Shown: in pieces, positions 15,726 through 20,744 of the stretch | Layout: the number at the start of each line of letters is the position of its first letter | Numbering within the stretch: position 1 is the first letter of the stretch | Assembly (NCBI GenBank): GCA_902783825.1 | Contig: CACZSJ010000042.1 | Span: forward strand, 1-20,744 | Origin: Oscillospiraceae bacterium | GTDB lineage: Bacteria; Bacillota; Clostridia; Oscillospirales; Oscillospiraceae | DNA length: 20,744 bases | Reading direction: 5' to 3' | Translations under genes and position numbers: made by a program | The notes under the pieces: generated by a model | The model's input: only the letters and a program-made list of their open reading frames with translations | What the model was told of the DNA's origin: nothing | The model's database searches: none

Positions 15726-16199
15726 TCAGCCATTCCGCTCCGTACTTTTTGCATTGAGATAAACCGCTTTCTTCCCCAACACATAATTAAGAATGATCAC
15801 AATGACCTGCAGCACGTATTTGGAATAGACCGGATCGTAATGAAACAGCTCAACTGCGGCAATCAATCCAAAATAATCCACGAGCCCGGTAAAGCCTCTG
15901 GCAGCAATAAAGCGTGAAATCTCTCCCAGCAGTTCTTTCGTACTTGCACATTTGGAGCGAAAAACAAAGATCTTGTTCGTCACATAGGCAAACAGCTTTG
16001 CGCTCAGAATCGCAATCAGATTGCTGATTTGGTAATCCAGCAATGGCAACAGCAGACGATAGATTCCGATGTTGACAAGCGTTGTCAACGCTCCGAAAAA
16101 GACGTAGCGCAGCACCTCTCGCAAGCCTTCGCAAGCCTTCCCGTTTTTCAGCTGGAGGCTTTTGTCCGTACTGTTCTGGCTTTTGTTTGAACTGCGCAT
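15726..16199 (-). CDS. GtrA-like membrane protein (putative lipid-linked sugar flippase)
   Basis: 157 aa with a hydrophilic 25-residue N-terminus and four hydrophobic segments, at about 28-50 (VLRYVFFGALTTLVNIGIYR), 58-78, 94-114 and 126-146, the GtrA layout. Family features seen are RYVFFGALTTLVN, AKLFAYVTNKIFVF and the ending ILNYVLGKKAVY. GtrA proteins are believed to flip undecaprenyl-phosphate-linked glucose or other sugars across the membrane. The gene is 25 bases after the GtrB-like glycosyltransferase gene, with AGGAG 9 bases before ATG 16199. A 10-bp tandem duplication lies within codons 21-28. No clear terminator follows; the alaS promoter begins 45 bases on. Confidence 0.88.
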   Translation of the reverse strand: MRSSNKSQNSTDKSLQLKNGKACEGLREVLRYVFFGALTTLVNIGIYRLLLPLLDYQISNLIAILSAKLFAYVTNKIFVFRSKCASTKELLGEISRFIAARGFTGLVDYFGLIAAVELFHYDPVYSKYVLQVIVIILNYVLGKKAVYLNAKSTERNG

Positions 16200-16224
16200 G
16201 GGTTTTCACTCCTCGCCTCACTTG

Positions 16225-17181
16225 CTAAATGATTGTTTTGATATGCTTTTCCTCATAGGACGCCCGAAAGCTTCGATCAATGAGCAAATTGCAGACAAAC
16301 CCGAGAGAAATAAACTGAACGCCAACAACAATCAGCAGCACGCCCAGGGTAAGCAGCGGTCTGGTTCCAATCGATTGCCCAGCCAAACGCAGAATCGTCA
16401 AATACAGGCAGATGAGCGCGCCGGCGAAGGCGCTTAACACGCCCGCGCGCCCGAAAAAATACATGGGTCGGTCTGTATAGCGCAGAAGAAACACGGTCGT
16501 CAGAGAATCCAGCAAGCCGTTCATATATCGCTCTATGCCGTATTTTGACCGTCCATGCTCTCGTTTTCTGTGATTTACCGTGATTTCGGTAATGCGGAAG
16601 CCATATCGATGGGCCAGAACCGGGATATAACGGTGAAGCTCTCCATACACATCCAATGCCTGGACAAGTTCTCGGCGGAAGCATTTAAAACCGCAGTCAA
16701 AGTCATGCAGGCGAAATCCGGCCATCTGAGAAGTAACGACATTAAAAAGCTTGGAAGGCAAACGCTTTTCAAGCGGGTCCTTGCGGTTCTTCTTCCAGCC
16801 CACCACCATATCATAGCCCTCATCAATCTTTTGTACAAAACGGACAAATTCCGCCGGATCATCTTGCAAGTCGGCGTCTATCGTAAAAACGAGATCTCCC
16901 GTCGCATGACGGAAGCCGGCCTGCAGCGCAAGTGATTTTCCGAAATTTCTCCGAAAAGAAATCAAATGCACTTTCGGATCTTTTTCATGGAGCGATAGGA
17001 TTACCTGCTCTGTATCATCCGTGCTGCCATCATTGATAAACCAAAGCTCATAATCGCCGCACTGGCCTGCGCTGCGCATATGCTGGATACCATCAAGGAT
17101 TTCCTGATACAGCTGTATCAACGATTCCGTTTCGTTATAAGCCGGAATCAGCACCGACACTTTTCTCTCTTCCTTTTTCAT
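16225..17181 (-). CDS. GtrB/DPM1-type family 2 glycosyltransferase
   Basis: 318 aa. The GT-A domain shows SVLIPAYNE (9-17), INDGSTDD (49-56), GKSLALQAGF (81-90), the metal/donor motif DADLQDDP (102-109), DCGFKCFRR (162-170) and KREHGRSKYG (206-215). Two C-terminal membrane helices (about 243-265 and 277-300) are as in GtrB and the dolichol-phosphate mannose synthase group. Such enzymes move a sugar from a nucleotide donor to undecaprenyl phosphate on the cytoplasmic face. The sugar is not predictable. Start ATG 17181 overlaps the upstream stop (ATGA), with GGAGG about 10 bases before; it is coupled to the GT-C-like gene and followed by the GtrA-like gene, as in gtr operons. Confidence 0.92.
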   Translation of the reverse strand: MKKEERKVSVLIPAYNETESLIQLYQEILDGIQHMRSAGQCGDYELWFINDGSTDDTEQVILSLHEKDPKVHLISFRRNFGKSLALQAGFRHATGDLVFTIDADLQDDPAEFVRFVQKIDEGYDMVVGWKKNRKDPLEKRLPSKLFNVVTSQMAGFRLHDFDCGFKCFRRELVQALDVYGELHRYIPVLAHRYGFRITEITVNHRKREHGRSKYGIERYMNGLLDSLTTVFLLRYTDRPMYFFGRAGVLSAFAGALICLYLTILRLAGQSIGTRPLLTLGVLLIVVGVQFISLGFVCNLLIDRSFRASYEEKHIKTII

Positions 17182-18950
17182 GTCCCTGTATCCTCCGTTG
17201 TATCTGGTGTGCTGTCCGGATCGGCCTCATCGTAAAACATATAATAAGCATTAAATTTTCCTGCCCCTACGGATCTAAAAAGCCATCTCACCCTGGCTTC
17301 CGGAAAGGTATCTAAAAGCTCCTCTGCTACAACATTTGATCTTTCAGTAGAATCGCAGCCGATATACAACAGTAAGTTCTCCGCTTTATTGAATTCTTTT
17401 GCGATATTCTCGATATTTTCCACACTGGTTGTGTAGGTAGAAGGTGACAGTGTCAAATAGGGAGTCATACTATTGACCCTGTTTTTGCTTTCTAACAAAA
17501 CACACGCTCGCGTACCTGAATACGCTTCCAGTTGCTGCACGTTCTCATTCATACCCGGATAGAGATACAGTATACCGAGCCCCCGATAGCCCAACAACTC
17601 AAGCACCAGAAGAAAGACCGCCGCAATGGCCCAAATGCCTTTTCCCTTGTCCTGAAAACATGCCGCCAGCCCCACCGGAATGGCAAGGGAAATCACAACA
17701 ATCCCCGGGAACAGATTCATGACATATCGGACCGTTTGGAGTGGAGCAATTGCGACAATAACCAGCATCGTACATCCGCAGCAAAAAAGGATTTGTAGAA
17801 TCTCCAGTACGCCCAAAGAAACAACACGGGATTCATGTCCGGCAACGGATTCCCCAGTCTCCTCCCCCGGCCTGCGCCCGCAGTCAAGCTGCCCGCTCAT
17901 CGACTTTTTCTGCCCGCGATCGTTCGATCTCAAACAGCGAAACAATCTCCCCACAACGGCGCACAGGAGCAAAAGCCCAAGGAAAAGGACAAAAAGCTTC
18001 GCCTGTGAGCCAAACAGGCAGCGGCTTTCGATGCTGAGATAGTCTCGCAAATGGGGGAGAAAGGCAGATCGATCCGCGGCGCTCTCGATGGCCTGCCGAC
18101 CACGGCTGCTGTGTAACAGGTCGTAGATCAGCGACGGGCAGATCATAAAGTCAAGCAATATTGTGACACAGGTAAAACATACATAGTGTATCGCGTGTCT
18201 CCACTGCCGGTAATACAGCAGCGCAACGGCAGAGAATAGACAAACAAAAAAAGCAAAAATCAGAAAATAGTACTGGGTCAGCGCACCGGCTAAAAGCGTA
18301 GCCGAAATGGCAAAGCAAATCGGAACGCTCCGCCTTGGTTCCCATCGCCTGATGATAACGCTCTCAAAATAGACGCTGTGAAGATAGAGAAGGAGTGTAG
18401 AAAAGAATGTCAGCATCATGTACATCCGGAGAAAAACGACTGTTTCAACAGCGCCAATGCTGATTCCATATATCACTAAAGAGGCCATCGAGATAGCCCG
18501 GTTTTTAAAAACTCTTTTGCTCAGCAAATAAAAGACAAATAACTGTAAAACAAAAAAGATCAAATTGACTGTAAGCGCACTCCATCGGCTAAAGCGGTTC
18601 TGGAAAAACAAAGAGCTTACAAGCTCAAACACGACGAAAAAAAGCGGCGGATGTGCATGATTGATTTTGGCAGTATTCCATGCACCGACCAGATCAAAGG
18701 CTTCCTCCTCCGAAACAATTAAAAAATCTTCCCAAAAAGAAGCGTCATGCCAATTATTCAGAAAACCCGGAACCTTTTCCGGCCTGACATTGCTTGGGCT
18801 GCAGATCTGCGCGTAAGAAAACATTTCATCGATATGAAAACCTTCTTTCTTACTGGCCCAGTATATCGCGTTAGCTGTCAGCGCAATAAGGACAAGCAAC
18901 AGAAAGATCCATTCACCAACATGTACAGCCTTAGCTCTTTGCTTTTGCAT
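17178..18950 (-). CDS. Multipass membrane protein, GT-C (GT39-like) glycosyltransferase candidate
   Basis: 590 aa with an N-terminal helix (about 13-31) and many further hydrophobic segments up to about residue 460, then a hydrophilic C-terminal tail of roughly 120 residues. The first loop has FHIDEMF (38-44) with acidic Asp41/Glu42, and NHAHPPLFF at 97-105; such a loop-1 acidic pair and following His-Pro segment are typical of GT-C enzymes that use lipid-phosphate sugars. A hydrophilic insertion around 335-370 is probably cytoplasmic. In context it would be the GtrC-like enzyme passing the flipped sugar to a wall polymer, lipid or protein outside the cell. The gene is visibly AT-rich: one 60-base sample (18481-18540) has 23 G/C against 34 in a sample of alaS. 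AGGGGG lies 4 bases before the ATG. First gene of the operon. Confidence 0.75.
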   Translation of the reverse strand: MQKQRAKAVHVGEWIFLLLVLIALTANAIYWASKKEGFHIDEMFSYAQICSPSNVRPEKVPGFLNNWHDASFWEDFLIVSEEEAFDLVGAWNTAKINHAHPPLFFVVFELVSSLFFQNRFSRWSALTVNLIFFVLQLFVFYLLSKRVFKNRAISMASLVIYGISIGAVETVVFLRMYMMLTFFSTLLLYLHSVYFESVIIRRWEPRRSVPICFAISATLLAGALTQYYFLIFAFFVCLFSAVALLYYRQWRHAIHYVCFTCVTILLDFMICPSLIYDLLHSSRGRQAIESAADRSAFLPHLRDYLSIESRCLFGSQAKLFVLFLGLLLLCAVVGRLFRCLRSNDRGQKKSMSGQLDCGRRPGEETGESVAGHESRVVSLGVLEILQILFCCGCTMLVIVAIAPLQTVRYVMNLFPGIVVISLAIPVGLAACFQDKGKGIWAIAAVFLLVLELLGYRGLGILYLYPGMNENVQQLEAYSGTRACVLLESKNRVNSMTPYLTLSPSTYTTSVENIENIAKEFNKAENLLLYIGCDSTERSNVVAEELLDTFPEARVRWLFRSVGAGKFNAYYMFYDEADPDSTPDTTEDTGT

Positions 18951-18986
18951 GATTCCCCCTGTAATAGACCAAGTATTTCTACCCTT

Positions 18987-19027
18987 CTTATAGCTTATAT
19001 ATTACACAATCGCAATTGTTTTTTCAA
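18987..19027 (-). promoter_or_regulatory. Overlapping promoter candidates for the glycosylation operon
   Basis: Two minus-strand arrangements fit: TTGAAA (19022-19027), 17 bases, TAATAT (18999-19004); and TTGCGA (19010-19015), 17 bases, TATAAG (18987-18992). Either gives a leader of about 30-45 bases before ATG 18950. Confidence 0.5.
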
Positions 19028-19113
19028 GAACGCTGCATTAAATTGTCGTCTCCCTGCGTTGATTTCCTTTGAGAAAGCTTCAGCCTCTCCCTCCGCATCA
19101 TGTCTTTTTGCAT

Positions 19114-19148
19114 AAAAGCACCGTGGCGCCATCGGTGCCACGGTGCTT
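19114..19148 (-). terminator. Terminator of tRNA-Arg(CCG)
   Basis: Beginning right after the encoded CCA, GCACCGTGGC pairs perfectly with GCCACGGTGC around a 9-base loop, followed by TTTT on the minus strand. Confidence 0.85.
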
Positions 19149-19225
19149 TGGTACGCCCGGCGGGACTCGAACCCACGATCTTCGGCGTCGGAGGCCGACA
19201 TTCTATCCAACTGAACTACGGACGC
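19149..19225 (-). tRNA. tRNA-Arg, anticodon CCG
   Basis: Reading the minus strand: acceptor GCGTCCG with CGGGCGT (two G-U pairs), D arm GTTC/GAAT, anticodon stem TCGGC/GCCGA with loop CTCCGAC giving anticodon CCG (reads CGG), T arm GTGGG-TTCGAGT-CCCGC, discriminator A and an encoded CCA at 19149-19151. Isolated single gene. Confidence 0.96.
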
Positions 19226-19253
19226 ATATGACCTTTCGGTTTTTCACAGCTGG

Positions 19254-19282
19254 ATTATACAACAGTGCAGCACAAATGTCAA
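19254..19282 (-). promoter_or_regulatory. Consensus promoter of tRNA-Arg(CCG)
   Basis: Minus strand: TTGACA (19277-19282), 17-base spacer, TATAAT (19254-19259), a perfect vegetative consensus. Initiation near 19247 leaves about 21 bases to be removed from the tRNA 5' end. Confidence 0.9.
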
Positions 19283-19292
19283 AGGGATAATC

Positions 19293-19311
19293 AAAAAATG
19301 TGCGACGCACA
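19293..19311 (-). terminator. Small hairpin with T6, possible second terminator
   Basis: TGTGC-GTC-GCACA followed by TTTTTT on the minus strand. The stem is only 5 bp; it lies between the cobT terminator and the tRNA promoter and could insulate the latter from read-through. Confidence 0.35.
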
Positions 19312-19346
19312 AACGGAGGCAGTTTTAAACAAACACTAGCTCTCCG

Positions 19347-19378
19347 AAAAACGCATTGCCCGTCACAGCGGGCAATGC
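19347..19378 (-). terminator. Terminator of the cobT-like gene
   Basis: Perfect 10-bp stem GCATTGCCCG/CGGGCAATGC, 6-base loop, then GTTTTT on the minus strand, 18 bases after the stop codon. Confidence 0.9.
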
Positions 19379-19396
19379 TCACGTTCCCGATCCGCT

Positions 19397-20425
19397 TCAC
19401 TCCCGGGATCTATCCAAAGGCAGTCCCTCCCGGTACACCGCAAGCGCCATATCCAGCAGCGGCAGTGCCGCCACTGCGCCGCAACCTCCCTCCAGGCTTA
19501 GATCCGCAGAAAGCAGCGGCTGCAAGCCAATGGCTTCCAAAAGCAGCGCTCCCACCGGCTCCGGCGAAAGCTGGCTGGCAAGCATGACCGCCCCAGCTGA
19601 CGGGGAGAGCCGGAGCGCGCAGAGCGCCGCAGCCGCGCTGGCCACACCGTCAATCAGCACCGGACGGCGGCAAGCGGCCGCCCCCAGAAAGGCGCCGCAG
19701 CTGGCCGCCAAATTCAGCCCGCCCACTTTTGTCAGCACGTCAAGCGGATCCGAAGCGTCCGGCCTGTTCACCGCAATGGCACGGTCGATGCGTTCTGTCT
19801 TTTTGGACAGAGCCGCCCGGGAAAGTCCGGCGCCCCAGCCGGTAACAGAAGCCGCCGGCAGATCCATCATCACCGCGGCCACAGTTTCGGCAGCCGTCTC
19901 ACTGCCTTTGCCAATCTGGCCGACGGCCAAAATGTCCGCCTCCTGCACCATGGCCAGTCCGGCGCCCGCCCGGATGGCGGAGAGGCATTCCTCACGGCTC
20001 ATTGCGGGTCCGCGAGTGATATCTCCCGTGCCGTTGCGAATCCGACAGCTGACCAAGCCCTTGCAGCCGGCAAAATCCCAAATCCCCATATCCACCGGCT
20101 GCACCCGGCAGCTCACAGATCTGGCCATGATGTTTAAGGGATTCTCTCCACTGGCCAAAGCTCTGGCCTCGGCTGCCGTGGCATCATCGCGCCGCCGAGT
20201 CAGGCCGTGCCGCTCCGTTGCGTGATCCGCGCAGAAAACCAGCAGCGAGCGGCGCCTCAGCTCCGGCACGGCGTCATCTGTCAACGCCGCTATACGAACC
20301 ACCGCTTCTTCCAAAGCGCCCAGACCATATGGCGGATTGAACAGTGCGTCCCAGCGCGAACGCGCCGTGGCAGCAGCGTCCATATTGGGCTGCGGGATGT
20401 TGCTGAGAAGTTGTTGCAATTCCAT
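19397..20425 (-). CDS. Divergent CobT-like nicotinate-nucleotide base phosphoribosyltransferase
   Basis: 342 aa, near the 350-360 of CobT, which moves ribose phosphate from nicotinate mononucleotide to dimethylbenzimidazole or another base to make the lower ligand of cobamides. Matching landmarks are FCADHATERHG (64-74), NGTGDITRGPAMSREE (131-146), DPLDVLTKVGGLNLA (226-240), AFLGAAACRRPVLIDG (245-260) and LEGGCGAVAALPLLDMA (311-327). Key positions differ: where CobT has GE(M/L)G, this protein has GQIG (Gln170), and where it has LGEG(T/S)GA with the catalytic glutamate, this has LEGGCGA (Gly313, with Glu312 one place early). The base-binding stretch GLTRRRDDATA also departs from the usual GVSxxPxxVTA. 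Start at 20425 is set by GAGG 5 bases upstream. It is transcribed alone and has its own terminator. Whether it still makes alpha-ribazole phosphate is uncertain, so no gene symbol is assigned. Confidence 0.82.
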   Translation of the reverse strand: MELQQLLSNIPQPNMDAAATARSRWDALFNPPYGLGALEEAVVRIAALTDDAVPELRRRSLLVFCADHATERHGLTRRRDDATAAEARALASGENPLNIMARSVSCRVQPVDMGIWDFAGCKGLVSCRIRNGTGDITRGPAMSREECLSAIRAGAGLAMVQEADILAVGQIGKGSETAAETVAAVMMDLPAASVTGWGAGLSRAALSKKTERIDRAIAVNRPDASDPLDVLTKVGGLNLAASCGAFLGAAACRRPVLIDGVASAAAALCALRLSPSAGAVMLASQLSPEPVGALLLEAIGLQPLLSADLSLEGGCGAVAALPLLDMALAVYREGLPLDRSRE

Positions 20426-20499
20426 CTTTTCCTCATTCCTGCGCCGCAAGAACTCATGTCGATCAAAGGCGCTTTCCCGTTTGTTCTCTACTGAATTTC

Positions 20500-20529
20500 A
20501 TTATAATACGCAAGGCTGAGTCTTGTAAA
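20500..20529 (-). promoter_or_regulatory. Promoter of the cobT-like gene
   Basis: Minus strand: TTTACA (20524-20529), 18-base spacer, perfect TATAAT (20500-20505). The leader would be about 70 bases. An inverted repeat TCTTGT-AA-ACAAGA (20521-20534) covers the -35 and may be an operator. I see no cobalamin riboswitch (no GCCACTG-type B12 box) in the 319 bases upstream of this gene. Confidence 0.65.
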
Positions 20530-20565
20530 CAAGAAGTTCTTCACATGGCCATGCGCAAATAATGG

Positions 20566-20594
20566 TTTTCAAACGCGAAAAAATATGCTAAAAT
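20566..20594 (+). promoter_or_regulatory. Extended -10 promoter reading toward the right edge
   Basis: TTTTCA (20566-20571), 17-base spacer, TAAAAT (20589-20594) preceded by TGC, giving the extended -10 TGNTAAAAT. Predicted initiation is near 20601, just before the structured RNA. Confidence 0.6.
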
Positions 20595-20600
20595 ATCAAT

Positions 20601-20719
20601 GTATTGTGTGTCCCGACACCTCTGCTATGCGCTATTTTTCTCACGCGGGACACACTGCCATGCAAGGCAGCCGCCGTTTCCGGCGACTGCGCAATAACTG
20701 CAAAGGATTCGAAATTGCT
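20601..20719 (+). ncRNA. Structured leader or small RNA of unknown class
   Basis: Directly after the promoter, GTGTGTCCCG (20606-20615) pairs perfectly with CGGGACACAC (20646-20655) around a 30-base loop. Then CTGCC (20655-20659) can pair with GGCAG (20666-20670), and CGCCG (20672-20676) with CGGCG (20681-20685) over a TTTC loop. GCAG (20667-20670) can instead pair with CTGC (20687-20690), extending the third hairpin at the expense of the second, so two alternative folds exist. There is no open frame of note. It does not match the hallmark motifs I know for B12, TPP, FMN, SAM, purine, glycine, lysine, c-di-GMP, T-box, tmRNA, RNase P or SRP RNA. Confidence 0.4.
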
Positions 20720-20744
20720 ATGAAATACACCCGTTTTTTTCATA
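20720..20744 (+). CDS. Possible start of a gene running off the right edge
   Basis: ATG at 20720 opens MKYTRFFH and stays open to the end of the window. AAAGGA (20702-20707) lies 12 bases upstream, longer than ideal. Too little is visible to identify it; it is listed because it would explain the structured leader in front of it. Confidence 0.25.

Noticed and set aside
15681..19225. Genomic island inserted at the 3' end of tRNA-Arg(CCG)
   Set aside because: The AT-rich module does face the tRNA 3' end, but there is no integrase, and I find no copy of the tRNA 3' sequence near 15660-15725 as a second attachment site.
20426..20744. Cobalamin riboswitch for the cobT-like gene
   Set aside because: No B12 box or the other conserved blocks on the minus strand, and the likely leader is only about 70 bases, too short for this class.

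Overview
The window looks like chromosome from a spore-forming, anaerobic low-to-moderate-GC Firmicute, most likely a class Clostridia member of the Oscillospiraceae/Ruminococcaceae type. The evidence is a PdaB-like sporulation polysaccharide deacetylase, a T-box leader on alaS, strong AGGAGG-type ribosome binding sites, an RNase M5 homologue, and an oxygen-sensitive-looking iron-sulfur flavoprotein next to hypA. The genus cannot be fixed from the sequence alone. There is no phage, plasmid, IS element or CRISPR array in view; most of the window is core chromosome.

Layout. (1) 1-849, minus: a CYTH-domain protein followed by a lipoprotein that runs off the left edge. They diverge from (2) 985-1752, plus: a monocistronic PdaB-like deacetylase with its own terminator. 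(3) 1938-4993, plus: a 903-aa multidomain Fe-S/FAD/NAD(P) oxidoreductase whose stop codon overlaps the start of hypA; a Rex-like inverted repeat lies over its probable promoter. (4) 5050-7974, minus: a fused MacB-type ABC transporter with a very large external domain. (5) 8049-8125, plus: tRNA-Arg(CCT) with promoter and terminator, then a small two-helix membrane protein. (6) 15646 down to 8484, minus: T-box leader, alaS, HIT protein, comEC, holA and an RNase M5 homologue, tightly packed and possibly one transcript. (7) 18950-15726, minus: a three-gene GtrABC-like cell-surface glycosylation module, more AT-rich than its surroundings. (8) 19225-19149, minus: tRNA-Arg(CCG) with a perfect consensus promoter. 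(9) 20425-19397, minus: a divergent CobT homologue. (10) 20566-20744, plus: an extended -10 promoter and a strongly structured leader or small RNA running to the right edge, perhaps in front of a gene that begins at 20720.

How the parts work together. alaS, the HIT protein, comEC, holA and rnmV are housekeeping translation, nucleotide, DNA-uptake, replication and rRNA-processing functions that may sit downstream of an alanyl-tRNA-sensing switch. The glycosylation module fits a lipid-linked sugar pathway: GtrB-like loading of sugar onto undecaprenyl phosphate, GtrA-like flipping, and transfer by a GT-C-like membrane enzyme. The oxidoreductase and HypA suggest hydrogen or NAD(P)H/ferredoxin metabolism.

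The most noteworthy items are the CobT homologue that lacks both glutamates expected at the active site, the unidentified structured RNA at the right edge, the oxidoreductase-hypA pair with a Rex-like operator, and the Gtr-like module with an uncharacterised GT-C protein. I did not see an unmistakable new defence or mobile system.
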